Shown piece after piece: positions 1-7,439 of a DNA stretch of 64,000 nucleotides (position 1 is its first letter; every line of letters starts with the position of its first letter). The position numbers and the translations under genes are program-made. Origin of the DNA: Amycolatopsis methanolica 239 (GTDB lineage Bacteria > Actinomycetota > Actinomycetes > Mycobacteriales > Pseudonocardiaceae); assembly GCF_000739085.1 (NCBI RefSeq), contig NZ_CP009110.1:2480001-2544000 (forward strand). The letters are read 5' to 3'. The notes beneath the pieces were generated by a model that did not search any database, was not told where the DNA came from, and saw nothing but the letters and a program-made list of their open reading frames with translations.

Positions 1-210
1 GACGGCCACCACGTCGTCCGGCTGCGCGACGATCCGGGCGAGGGTGCCGTCGGCGGGCGCCTCGACCTCCATGTCGACCTTGTCGGTGGCCACCTCGCAC
101 ACGACCTCGCCCGCGCGGACCTCGTCCCCTTCGGACTTGTGCCAGGTCACCAGCGTGCCCTCGGTCATGGTCATCGACATCTTCGGCATGACCAGCGGCG
201 CTTCCTGCAT
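1..210 (-). CDS. E2 lipoyl-domain acyltransferase, N-terminal part (runs off window)
   Basis: Seventy residues of the N-terminal lipoyl domain of a 2-oxoacid or acetoin dehydrogenase E2 (dihydrolipoamide acyltransferase) are visible; the rest lies beyond base 1. The lipoylated lysine sits in TDKVDME at residue 44, after the PKMSMTMTEG strand. The ATG shares one base with the stop of the E1 beta gene (TGATG), so the two are translationally coupled. E2 takes the acyl group from E1 onto lipoamide and passes it to CoA. Acyl specificity cannot be read from this domain; the acetoin type is preferred because the E1 alpha is AcoA-like. Confidence 0.85.
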   Translation of the reverse strand, partial: MQEAPLVMPKMSMTMTEGTLVTWHKSEGDEVRAGEVVCEVATDKVDMEVEAPADGTLARIVAQPDDVVAV

Positions 211-1214
211 CACCACCTCCGCACCAGGTCCGTGGCCGCCCGCACGATGTCGCCGGCCTGCGGCACCGCGGCCCGCTCCAGTTGCGGCGCGTACGGGATC
301 GGCACGTCGAGCCCGCACAGCCGGGCGATCGGCGCGCGCAGGTGGCCGAACGCGGGGGATTCGCCGATGGTCGCGGCGATCTCGGCCATGAACCCGGCCG
401 TCTTCGGCGCTTCCTGCACCAGCAACGCGCGCCCGGTGCGGATCACGTCGTCCACGATCGGCTGCGCGTCGAGCGGTTTGAGCGTGCGCGGGTCGATCAC
501 CGACACGTCGATGCCGTCCGCGGCCAGCTGTTCCGCCGCCTCCAGCGCACGCGACACCATCACCCCGGTCGCCACGATGGTCAGGTCCGCGCCGGTCCGG
601 CGCACGGCCGCCTCGCCCAGCCGGGCTGGCGTGGCCGCCTCGGGCACGGGGCCGCTCTGCTTGTAGAGCAGCTTGTGCTCCAGCACGATCACCGGGTTCG
701 GATCGTCGATCGCCGCCAGCAGCAGGGTTTTCGCGTCGGCCGGGGTGGCCGGCATGACCACCTTCAGCCCGGGCACGTGCGCGAACCACGCCTCCAGGCT
801 CTGCGAGTGCTGCGCGGCGGCGCCGGTGCCGGAGCCGGTGGGCGCGCGCAGCACCATCGGCACGGTCGCCGCGCCGCCCAGCATGAAGTGGATCTTCGCG
901 GCCTGGTTGACGATCTGGTCCATGGCCTGCGCGGTGAAGTCGGAGAACTGGATCTCCACCACCGGCCGCATCCCGGCGAGCGCGGCCCCCACCGCCGCGC
1001 CCACGATGCCCAGCTCGCTGATCGGGGTGTCCCGGATCCGTTCCTCGCCGAAGCGGTGCACGAGGTCGCCGGTGACGCCGAAGGCGCCGCCGTAGGTGCC
1101 GACGTCCTCACCGAGCAGGAACACCCGCTCGTCGGCCGTCATCGCCTGGGCCAGCGCCTCGCGCACGGCCTCGGCGTAGGTGAGGGTTCGGGTTTGTTCC
1201 GCCGCCGCGGTCAT
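210..1214 (-). CDS. E1 beta subunit, acetoin/2-oxoacid dehydrogenase type
   Basis: A 334-residue transketolase-family beta subunit with the expected pyrimidine-binding half ([13 protein letters not shown], then [11 protein letters not shown]) and the C-terminal transketolase domain ([11 protein letters not shown]). Length and motifs fit AcoB/PdhB/BkdB. With E1 alpha it forms the ThDP-dependent decarboxylase or acyloin-cleaving component in the cytosol. The ATG overlaps the E1 alpha stop by ATGA, and the stop overlaps the E2 start. The neighbours are a reductoisomerase-like dehydrogenase and a PTS, not branched-chain amino acid genes, which argues against a BCKDH role. Family assignment is secure; the substrate is inferred. 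Confidence 0.9.
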   Translation of the reverse strand: MTAAAEQTRTLTYAEAVREALAQAMTADERVFLLGEDVGTYGGAFGVTGDLVHRFGEERIRDTPISELGIVGAAVGAALAGMRPVVEIQFSDFTAQAMDQIVNQAAKIHFMLGGAATVPMVLRAPTGSGTGAAAQHSQSLEAWFAHVPGLKVVMPATPADAKTLLLAAIDDPNPVIVLEHKLLYKQSGPVPEAATPARLGEAAVRRTGADLTIVATGVMVSRALEAAEQLAADGIDVSVIDPRTLKPLDAQPIVDDVIRTGRALLVQEAPKTAGFMAEIAATIGESPAFGHLRAPIARLCGLDVPIPYAPQLERAAVPQAGDIVRAATDLVRRW

Positions 1215-2173
1215 TTCGCGTACACCGCCTCGGTCAGCGAGTCCGCCGAGGCGTCCGGCGCGGCGTTGGCGGCGCGGATCGCCGCCCGCACCCGCTCGCG
1301 GGCTTCGTTCCGGCAGGCCTGGATTTCCTGCTCTCCCAGCGTGTTCGCGACCCGTTGCTCGAACCGGGCGATTGGGTCGCGTTCGCGCCACTGCTCGATC
1401 TCTTCGCGGGTGCGGTAGAGGTTCTTGTCGCTCTTGGAGTGACCCTTCCAGCGGTAGGTGGTCGCCTCGACCAGCGTGGGGCCCTCGCCCGCGCGGGCGC
1501 GCGCCACCGCGTCGGCCACCGCGTCGTGCACCGCCTGCGGGTCGTTGCCGTCCACCGTCACGCCCGGAATGCCGTAGGCGGTGGCGCGTTCGGACAGCTG
1601 CTTCACCCGGAACGCGCGGCTGACCGACATGGACATGCCGTAGTGGTTGTTCTCGCACACGAACACCACCGGCAGGTCCCAGATCGCGGCCAGGTTGACC
1701 CCTTCGTGCCAGGCGCCCTCGTTGACCGCGCCGTCGCCGAAGAAGCTGACCACGACCTCCTGCCCGCCGCGCATCCGCACCGCCAGCCCCGCGCCCGCCG
1801 CGATCGGCACCCCGCCGGCGACGATGCCGTTCGCGCCGAGGTTGCCGGTCGCCACGTCGGCGATGTGCATCGACCCGCCCCGGCCGCGGCAGTAGCCGGT
1901 CTCCTTCGCCAGCAGCTCGGCCATCATCTCGTCCAGCCGCGCGCCCCTGGCGATGCAGTGTCCGTGGCCGCGGTGGGTGGAGGTGATGTAGTCCCCTTCG
2001 GACAGTGCCAGGCAGGCGCCCACCGGCACCGCTTCCTGCCCGATCGACAGGTGCATGGTGCCGTGCATGAGCCCGCGCGCGAACAGGTCGTCCACCGCTT
2101 CTTCGAATCGCCGGATCGTCCACATGGTGAGCAGCGCCTCGCGGGCCGGTCCGGCGTCGCCGATCAGATCCAT
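1211..2173 (-). CDS. E1 alpha subunit, AcoA-like ThDP-dependent dehydrogenase
   Basis: A 320-residue E1 alpha. [27 protein letters not shown] and [12 protein letters not shown] are the signature blocks of acetoin dehydrogenase alpha, and the ThDP/Mg motif runs GDGAVNEG to CENN around residues 150-175. The family cleaves acetoin to acetyl-lipoamide plus acetaldehyde, or decarboxylates pyruvate. It starts 11 nt after the upstream dehydrogenase stop and overlaps E1 beta by 4 nt. AcoA-like sequence beside a DXP-reductoisomerase-like enzyme suggests that the acyloin cleaved here could be a 1-deoxyketose; that step is inference. Confidence 0.9.
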   Translation of the reverse strand: MDLIGDAGPAREALLTMWTIRRFEEAVDDLFARGLMHGTMHLSIGQEAVPVGACLALSEGDYITSTHRGHGHCIARGARLDEMMAELLAKETGYCRGRGGSMHIADVATGNLGANGIVAGGVPIAAGAGLAVRMRGGQEVVVSFFGDGAVNEGAWHEGVNLAAIWDLPVVFVCENNHYGMSMSVSRAFRVKQLSERATAYGIPGVTVDGNDPQAVHDAVADAVARARAGEGPTLVEATTYRWKGHSKSDKNLYRTREEIEQWRERDPIARFEQRVANTLGEQEIQACRNEARERVRAAIRAANAAPDASADSLTEAVYAK

Positions 2174-2184
2174 CGTCGTCCCCT

Positions 2185-3486
2185 TCACGCCGGAACCAGG
2201 TCCCGCACCGGCTCGCCCTGCAGGAGCCGGTCCTGCAGGCGCCGCAGGGACGCGATCGTGGTGGTCTCGTCGACGGCGACGTCCGCGGCGGTCAGCACCG
2301 TGCCGGCGGGCACGTCGCGCAGCACGCGGGCGCCGCTGACCAGGCCGAGCGGCACGTGGCCGCCCGCGCGGGCCGCCTGGGCGGAGTCGGTGACGCCGTA
2401 GACGGTCCCGCCGCCGATGCCGTCGACCAGTTCGCCCTTCGCCAGGTCCCGCTTCGCCACCGCCAGCACCTCGGCGTTCCACGCGACGGGCGCGAGGCTG
2501 GGGGTGCGGTCGAGCACGGCCTGAGCGACGGACAGCGGCGCTTCGACGCTCGCCAGGTGGTAGGGCCGGTAGAAGGTGTAGTACGGGCCGGGACCCATGC
2601 CCAGGTAGGCCATTTCCGCCACGACCACCGGGTCGTCGCTGTGGCCGACGACGAACACGCCCGGCGCGACCGGCCCCGTGCAGTAGTCGACCACGCCGGG
2701 TTCCGGCAGCTGCCCGCCGTCGGCCTCGGGACGGAAGATCCGGTTCAGATCGTCCACAGTGGAGTACGGACCGGTCATGCCACGGCGGCTCACCTTCAGG
2801 TCGGCGCCGTTGGCGAGGGCGGCCATCTCGATCATGGTCTTCGAGCCGTCCACGAAGCTGGCGAGCATGTGCGGGTTCATGCCCTTCGCGGCGGCCTCCG
2901 CCGCGACCGAGTCCGGCGTGGCGGCCGGGTCTAGCGGGTTGTTCTTGCCCTTCCCGGCGCACACGACCGTGAAACCGATGTCGCGGACGTAGTTGACGAG
3001 CGCCTTGCACTCCACGGGTTCGTCGCCGCGGCACACCGAGTAGACGCGGCCGAGTCCGGCGGCCATCTTCGACAGCAGCAGGCCGACGGTGACGTCGCAC
3101 TCCACGTTGAGCAGCGCGATGTCCTTGCCCGCCAGCAATCCGGCGAACGCGACCCGGGCGCCGACCTCGGGGACGCCGCTGGCGTCCACGATCACGTCGA
3201 CCGGCAGGCGGGTCAGCGCCAGCGCGTCGTCCACCACGACCGCCTGTCCCAGTTCCACCGCGGCCGCCAGGTCACCCTCGGTCCGGACGTCCGCGCGCCC
3301 GGCCCGCTCGAAGGCCAGCACCCCGCGCTCCGGGGCGATGTCGGCGATCGCGGCGACCTCCATGCCGTCGATCCGGGCGGCCTGCACGACGAAACCCAGC
3401 CCCATCTGGCCGGCGCCCACCAGTCCGATGCGGACCGGGCGGCCCACTTCGCGTTCGCGGGCCCGCAGCCGATCGGCGTAGCTCAT
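2185..3486 (-). CDS. DRL-like NAD(P)-dependent dehydrogenase/reductoisomerase with C-terminal SAF domain
   Basis: A 433-residue protein. The N-terminal Rossmann fold carries [11 protein letters not shown] (GAGQMG at residues 24-29), as in homoserine-dehydrogenase-type NAD-binding domains. The central region has [10 protein letters not shown] and [10 protein letters not shown], and a SAF-like domain lies near residues 350-420 ([18 protein letters not shown]). This architecture matches the DXR-like (DRL) family known from Brucella, which interconverts DXP and MEP. I chose the ATG at 3486 because GGAAGG lies 8 nt upstream; a longer frame upstream would translate the operator palindrome. It is first in an operon with E1 alpha/beta and E2. 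A different polyol phosphate substrate is possible. Confidence 0.8.
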   Translation of the reverse strand: MSYADRLRAREREVGRPVRIGLVGAGQMGLGFVVQAARIDGMEVAAIADIAPERGVLAFERAGRADVRTEGDLAAAVELGQAVVVDDALALTRLPVDVIVDASGVPEVGARVAFAGLLAGKDIALLNVECDVTVGLLLSKMAAGLGRVYSVCRGDEPVECKALVNYVRDIGFTVVCAGKGKNNPLDPAATPDSVAAEAAAKGMNPHMLASFVDGSKTMIEMAALANGADLKVSRRGMTGPYSTVDDLNRIFRPEADGGQLPEPGVVDYCTGPVAPGVFVVGHSDDPVVVAEMAYLGMGPGPYYTFYRPYHLASVEAPLSVAQAVLDRTPSLAPVAWNAEVLAVAKRDLAKGELVDGIGGGTVYGVTDSAQAARAGGHVPLGLVSGARVLRDVPAGTVLTAADVAVDETTTIASLRRLQDRLLQGEPVRDLVPA

Positions 3487-3504
3487 CTCGACACCTTCCC
3501 CGTC

Positions 3505-3518
3505 TGCACAAATGTGCA
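3505..3518. promoter_or_regulatory. Operator palindrome 1 of the PTS/DRL regulon
   Basis: TGCACA-AA-TGTGCA is a perfect 6-bp inverted repeat with a 2-bp centre, 19 bp upstream of the DRL start codon. The same motif recurs at 3587 and, slightly relaxed, at 6132, in the promoter regions of the system. The local SorC-family protein is the obvious candidate binder; this is inferred from repetition and position. Confidence 0.7.
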
Positions 3519-3586
3519 CGTCATATGCACTTCAGTGATTTCTTGGTACCACGCTCGCGATAACCAGCACAACCCTTCAGGTTGTC

Positions 3587-3600
3587 TGCACATTTGTGCA
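3587..3600. promoter_or_regulatory. Operator palindrome 2 of the PTS/DRL regulon
   Basis: TGCACA-TT-TGTGCA is a perfect inverted repeat, extended outward by GTTGT on the left and CAAC on the right. It lies about 100 bp upstream of the DRL start, just upstream of a possible minus-strand -35/-10 pair (TTGTGC, 18-bp spacer, TACCAA). Two sites about 82 bp apart, roughly eight helical turns, would allow cooperative binding or looping. Confidence 0.7.
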
Positions 3601-3611
3601 CAACGTGGAAC

Positions 3612-3647
3612 AAAAAGGGGGCCGGCTCCCGCAAGGAAGCCGGCCCC
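3612..3647 (-). terminator. Rho-independent terminator of the PTS permease operon
   Basis: Read on the minus strand, a 10-bp stem (GGGGCCGGCT paired with AGCCGGCCCC, 10-nt loop) is followed by TTTTT. It begins 17 nt after the GutM stop and ends before operator 2, so it insulates the DRL operon from readthrough of the PTS genes. Confidence 0.85.
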
Positions 3648-3663
3648 GTGCCGCGCCGGGAAT

Positions 3664-4053
3664 TCAGGCGGCCGCGCGTTGTCCCGCGGTCAGGCGGGAC
3701 ACCATCGTCAGCGCGTCGGCGGCGGCCTTGGCCACGGCCTTCGACGGCGCCCGTTCGGTGAGCGTGCCGAGTGGCCCGGTCAGCTCCGGGCGTTCCCGGA
3801 ATCGGGCGAACACCGACGCGCCCTCCATCGCCAGTGCCCTGGTGACGGCGTTCCGCCGCCGGTCGACCACCAGCAGCACCACCGCGCCCCGCAGCTTGCC
3901 CTTGGCCCGCCCGGTCACCAGCAGCACGCCGCCGCGGTTCTCCTCCGCCGCTACCTGGTTGACCACGCCCGCGTACCGCAGGTGCTGCCGGTAACTGAAG
4001 TAGCCGGCCACCACGAACCCGGCGACCAGGATCGCGGCGGCCTGCCAGGTCAC
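3664..4053 (-). CDS. gutM: GutM-like glucitol-operon accessory protein
   Basis: A 129-residue protein with one N-terminal membrane segment (AAAILVAGFVVAGYF), then YRQHLRYAG and a soluble domain with RAKGKLRGAVVLLVVDRR. This is the layout of the GutM family, described as an activator in the E. coli glucitol operon. The GTG start overlaps the EIIA stop (GTGA), making it the last gene of the permease operon. No GutR partner is present; a SorC-family regulator lies nearby instead, so GutM may act on the permease or on that regulator. Family call is fairly secure; mechanism unknown. Confidence 0.75.
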   Translation of the reverse strand: MTWQAAAILVAGFVVAGYFSYRQHLRYAGVVNQVAAEENRGGVLLVTGRAKGKLRGAVVLLVVDRRRNAVTRALAMEGASVFARFRERPELTGPLGTLTERAPSKAVAKAAADALTMVSRLTAGQRAAA

Positions 4054-4427
4054 GTCGTGCTCCCGCCGCTGAGCGTCAGCGTCGCCCCGGCGGCAGGCAG
4101 CGACACCGTTCCCCGGCCGTGCACCGCGCCGGGCAGCAGCGTGGTGCCCTCGTCAGGGTTGAGGTAGACCACGATGTGCCCCAGCGTCTGCAGGTTCTCG
4201 TGGGCGCGCTCGCCGACCGCGGTCAGTTCGATCTCCGCGTCGCCGAGCCGGAAGATGTCGCCGACGCGCACCTCGCGTTCCGGCTTGGCGGCGGGGGAAT
4301 GCACGACGCTGACGCTTTCCAGCGCGTCCGGGATCGGATCGGCGTAGAGGATCACCACCCCGCCGTCCACCATGTCCTGCGCCTCCTCGCCGGCCCGCAG
4401 GATCGTGCTCTCGTAGTACACCGTCAT
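4050..4427 (-). CDS. PTS glucitol/sorbitol-family EIIA
   Basis: A 125-residue cytosolic EIIA. With the ATG at 4427, preceded by GAGG, the histidine of VVHSPAA falls at residue 43, the phosphorylated position in the E. coli glucitol EIIA. ELTAVGERAHENLQTLGH is the second conserved block. An upstream in-frame GTG at 4436 would add three residues but has the GAGG directly abutting it. It accepts phosphate from the HPr encoded across the divergent promoter and passes it to EIIBC. It overlaps GutM by 4 nt. Confidence 0.9.
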   Translation of the reverse strand: MTVYYESTILRAGEEAQDMVDGGVVILYADPIPDALESVSVVHSPAAKPEREVRVGDIFRLGDAEIELTAVGERAHENLQTLGHIVVYLNPDEGTTLLPGAVHGRGTVSLPAAGATLTLSGGSTT

Positions 4428-4437
4428 CGTCGACACC

Positions 4438-5463
4438 TCACAGTCCGAAGCTCGCGCCCCAGGCGATGATGACCGCCAGCGGCGCCGTGATCAACCGGCT
4501 GATCAGCACCGCGGGGGTGCCGACCGCGACGGTCTCGGGTTTCGCCTCGCCCAGCGCGAGGCCGACCGGGATGAAGTCGCAGCCCACCTGCCCGTTGATC
4601 GCGAACAACGTCGGCAGCGCGTACTGCACGGGCAGCGCACCGATCGCGATCTGGCTGCCCATCAGCGTGCCGACCACCTGCGCGATCGCCGCGCCCGGCC
4701 CGAGGATCGGGGACAGGAACGGCAGGGACACCACGAGCGAGATCACGACCAGCCCGAGCGGGTTGCTCGCGATCGGGGACAGCACGTTCGCGATCCCGCG
4801 GGCGATCCCGGTGTAGTTGACGATGCCCAGCAGCAGGCTGACGTAGGCCATGAACGGCAGGATCGTGGTGAGCGTCAGCTCGACGGTCTGCCTGCCCGAG
4901 GCCAGCATCGTGTTCACGAACGAGCCGACGCCCGAGCCGAACTTCACGAACACGCCGGACACCGAGTCGAACGCGCGCCCGAACCCCGTCGACTGCCCGC
5001 CGGTGACCGTCGCCGCGACGTCCCGGGCCGACGGGCGTTCGGCCCGCGGGGGCACCTTCGGTGGCACGGTGCCCGTCTCGCTGTCCGCCTCGGTCACCTC
5101 CTTGACGCCGACGGCGGAGACGAACAGCTCCTCGGTGATGAACTTCGCCAGCGGCCCGCCCGGCGCGCCGGGGTAGACGTCCACAGTGGGCAGTCCCTTG
5201 CGCGGGTACACGCCGATCCGGGCGGTGCCACCGCAGTTGATCACCGCGGCGACCACCTCGTCGTCCGGCACCGACGTGTGGAACCCGTCCACCGCCTCGG
5301 CGCCGGTGAGCTCGGCGATCCGCGCGGCCACCGGGTGGATGCCGCCGCCGGTCACGGACAGGACCTTGTCGCGCTTGCCGTCGGCCCGCAGCAGCAGGCC
5401 CTTGCCCCAGCCGCCTTCGCCGGGGCGGACGAATACCGCGCGGGTGGTGTGGGTTTCGGTCAT
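4438..5463 (-). CDS. PTS glucitol/sorbitol-family EIIBC
   Basis: A 341-residue membrane protein. The N-terminal EIIB domain contains the phosphocysteine motif INCGGTARIGVYP with Cys77, then a linker rich in Pro and Glu, then a C-terminal EIIC2-like membrane domain with LTTILPFMAYVSLLLGIVNYT and the cytosolic loop SPILGPGAAIAQV. It receives phosphate from EIIA and phosphorylates the polyol as it enters. Start and stop are tightly packed: ATGA overlap with the EIIC gene and 10 nt to the EIIA ATG. Family specificity is for polyols; the actual sugar alcohol is not set by sequence alone. Confidence 0.9.
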   Translation of the reverse strand: MTETHTTRAVFVRPGEGGWGKGLLLRADGKRDKVLSVTGGGIHPVAARIAELTGAEAVDGFHTSVPDDEVVAAVINCGGTARIGVYPRKGLPTVDVYPGAPGGPLAKFITEELFVSAVGVKEVTEADSETGTVPPKVPPRAERPSARDVAATVTGGQSTGFGRAFDSVSGVFVKFGSGVGSFVNTMLASGRQTVELTLTTILPFMAYVSLLLGIVNYTGIARGIANVLSPIASNPLGLVVISLVVSLPFLSPILGPGAAIAQVVGTLMGSQIAIGALPVQYALPTLFAINGQVGCDFIPVGLALGEAKPETVAVGTPAVLISRLITAPLAVIIAWGASFGL

Positions 5464-6095
5464 TTCGCACCCGCCTTGGCCGCCTCGAACTGCCGGTCGA
5501 AGTCCGCGAACACTTCGGTCCGCCCGGTCCGCTTGATCATGAACGCGGTGATCCGCTCGGTGACCACGCCGCGGATGAAGATCACCACGATGCCGACCAG
5601 GAAGTACCGCAGAGCCAGCGGCACCGTCGACTGCCCGAGCTGGGCCACGCCGTTGGCCACGCCCAGCCAGACGAACAGCTCGCCGGCGTTGGCGTAGGGG
5701 AAGAACGTCGTCACCGGGTGCACGAACGACACCGCGGAGTCGTAGAACGCGGGCTTGTGCCGCTCCGGCAGGAACCGGCCGAACGAGTAGGCCATCGGGT
5801 TGGTCAGCATGAGCACGGCCAGCACCGGCATGATCGTGTAGCGGGTGATCCACCACCGCGCCGACCACCGGACGGCTCTGGTGACGCGCTGCTCACCGAT
5901 GAACGTGGTGATCGCGTACATCGCGGTCAGCAGGACGATCAGGGTGGGCAGAATGCCGGTCACCAGGCTCACGAACTGCTCGCCGGAGGCGTTGAACAGC
6001 CCGATGAAGTGGCTGCCGAGCCACTCGAGGACACCGAGGGGACCGGAACTGGACCCGGTGTCCGCCTGCTGCGCCATTACAGCAAGCTCCTCCAT
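5460..6095 (-). CDS. PTS glucitol/sorbitol-family EIIC
   Basis: A 211-residue integral membrane protein with several hydrophobic segments (FVSLVTGILPTLIVLLTAMYAI, RYTIMPVLAVLMLTNPMAYSFGRFLP, YFLVGIVVIFIRG) and the family motif FGRFLPERHKPAFYDSAVSF. It forms the translocation channel with EIIBC. The ATG at 6095 has a near-consensus AAGGAGG six bases upstream, so it is preferred over the internal Met at 6077. First gene of the permease operon, transcribed away from HPr, with operator 3 about 37 bp upstream of its start. Confidence 0.9.
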   Translation of the reverse strand: MEELAVMAQQADTGSSSGPLGVLEWLGSHFIGLFNASGEQFVSLVTGILPTLIVLLTAMYAITTFIGEQRVTRAVRWSARWWITRYTIMPVLAVLMLTNPMAYSFGRFLPERHKPAFYDSAVSFVHPVTTFFPYANAGELFVWLGVANGVAQLGQSTVPLALRYFLVGIVVIFIRGVVTERITAFMIKRTGRTEVFADFDRQFEAAKAGAK

Positions 6096-6131
6096 ATTTT
6101 CCTCCTTGTCGGCCCCCTGAACAAACGCGTC

Positions 6132-6145
6132 TGCACATAAGTGCA
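6132..6145. promoter_or_regulatory. Operator palindrome 3 in the divergent PTS promoter
   Basis: TGCAC-ATAA-GTGCA, a relaxed copy of the motif at 3505 and 3587, sits between the EIIC gene and the HPr gene. A plus-strand promoter, TTCACG (6153-6158), 17-bp spacer, TAACAT (6176-6181), begins just downstream, so a bound regulator could control both directions. Assignment to the SorC-family protein is inference. Confidence 0.65.
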
Positions 6146-6222
6146 AAGCTTCTTCACGTTTGACAGTGATGTGTGTAACATGCCGGTCCAGCGGGTCACA
6201 ACCCCCAACGCGAAGGAGCGAC

Positions 6223-6486
6223 ATGCCTGAGATCAAAGTCCGGATCGCCTCGCCGGTCGGCCTGCACGCCCGCCCCGCGAGCCAGTTCGTCAAGGCCGCG
6301 GCCCGGCACGGCGGGCCGGTCTCCATCGCGCGGCCGGGCGCCGAACCCGTCGACGCCCGCAGCATGCTTTCGGTGCTGAGCCTGGCGATCGGGCACGGCG
6401 AGGAGGTCGTGATCACCGCCGAAGGGGACAACGCCGACGCGACGCTCGCCGAGCTGTCCCGGCTGGTGTCCACCGCGGACGCCTGA
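6223..6486 (+). CDS. ptsH: HPr phosphocarrier protein
   Basis: An 87-residue HPr with the active-site histidine at position 15 (SPVGLHARPAS) and a serine at 47 in the regulatory-loop position (DARSMLSVL). AAGGAG precedes the ATG. It carries phosphate from Enzyme I to the local EIIA. The stop overlaps the start of the SorC-family gene (TGATG). Many actinobacteria encode general HPr elsewhere; its place here suggests a dedicated phosphorelay. Confidence 0.93.
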   Translation: MPEIKVRIASPVGLHARPASQFVKAAARHGGPVSIARPGAEPVDARSMLSVLSLAIGHGEEVVITAEGDNADATLAELSRLVSTADA

Positions 6487-7427
6487 TGCCACCGCCCCGC
6501 GAACAGCAGCTGCTCGTCAAGGCGGCGCGCCTGTACTACGAGGAAGGCCGGTCGCAGCACCAGATCGCCGAGACGCTGGGCGTGAGCCGCTCCAGCGTGT
6601 CCCGGATGCTGACCGCGGCGCGGGAACGCGGCATCGTCCAGATCCGCATCAACGACCCGGCCGGGCGGGACCTGGACCTCGAAGGCGAGCTCGCGGCGCG
6701 GTTCGGGTTGCGCGACTGCCGGGTCGCGGAGAACGCCGCGGGGGAGCGCCCGTTGCCGCGCGTCGGTGAGCTCGGCGCGCGGTGGCTGCTGGAGAACGTC
6801 CACTCCGGACAGCGGGTCGGGGTGTCGTGGGGGCGCAGCCTGCAGGCGGTCGTGCAGCACGTGCCCGAGGAAAGCGCGCTCGACGTCGAGGTGCTGCCGC
6901 TCGTCGGCGGCCTGTCGTCGGTGGAATCGGCGATCAGCGGCGAGGAGCTGGTCCGCGACCTGGCCGCGCGACTCGGCGGCCGGTTCCAGCTGCTGCACGC
7001 GCCCGCGTTGTTGACTTCCCGGGCGGGACGGGACATCCTGCTCGCCGAACCGTCCATCCGGGACGCTCTGGACCGGGCGCGCAAGGTGCACGTCGCGGTC
7101 GTCGGCATCGGCAGCGTCGGGGTCGGGTCCTCGGCGGCCCTGCTCACGGCGATGGAGCTGACGCCGGAGGAGCGCGCGGAGTTCGAGGGCCACCACCCGG
7201 TGGGGGACTTCTGCGCGCGGTTCTTCGACGCCGACGGGCGCCCGGTGCCGGGGCCGGTCGACGACCGGGTGATCAGCACGTCGTTCGCCGACCTGGCCGG
7301 CATCCCCACGGTGGCGGGTGTCGCGGCCGGGGCGGAGAAGGCGCGCGGCACGCTGGGCGCGCTGCGCACCGGGGTCCTCGACGTCCTGATCTGCGACCAG
7401 TCGCTGGCCGGCGCCCTGCTCGACTGA
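6486..7427 (+). CDS. SorC-family sugar-binding transcriptional regulator
   Basis: A 313-residue protein with an N-terminal helix-turn-helix (HQIAETLGVSRSSVSRML, about residues 20-40) and the SorC/DeoR-type sugar-phosphate-binding domain (VGVSWGRSLQAVV, VEVLPLVGG, VGIGSVG, ICDQSLAGALL). Such proteins sense phosphorylated sugars. It lies between HPr and Enzyme I and is the only regulator in the system, so it probably binds the palindromes at 3505, 3587 and 6132. The effector would be the phosphorylated PTS substrate; that is inferred. Confidence 0.9.
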   Translation: MPPPREQQLLVKAARLYYEEGRSQHQIAETLGVSRSSVSRMLTAARERGIVQIRINDPAGRDLDLEGELAARFGLRDCRVAENAAGERPLPRVGELGARWLLENVHSGQRVGVSWGRSLQAVVQHVPEESALDVEVLPLVGGLSSVESAISGEELVRDLAARLGGRFQLLHAPALLTSRAGRDILLAEPSIRDALDRARKVHVAVVGIGSVGVGSSAALLTAMELTPEERAEFEGHHPVGDFCARFFDADGRPVPGPVDDRVISTSFADLAGIPTVAGVAAGAEKARGTLGALRTGVLDVLICDQSLAGALLD

Positions 7428-7439
7428 AAGGTGTTGCGC

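Noticed and set aside
1-1214. Branched-chain keto acid dehydrogenase genes
   Set aside because: E1 motifs would allow it, but the AcoA-like E1 alpha and the PTS/DRL neighbours fit an acyloin substrate better; kept only as an alternative.
3487-3519. An upstream Met extending the DRL protein
   Set aside because: The extension would translate the operator palindrome, and a good ribosome-binding site precedes the ATG at 3486.
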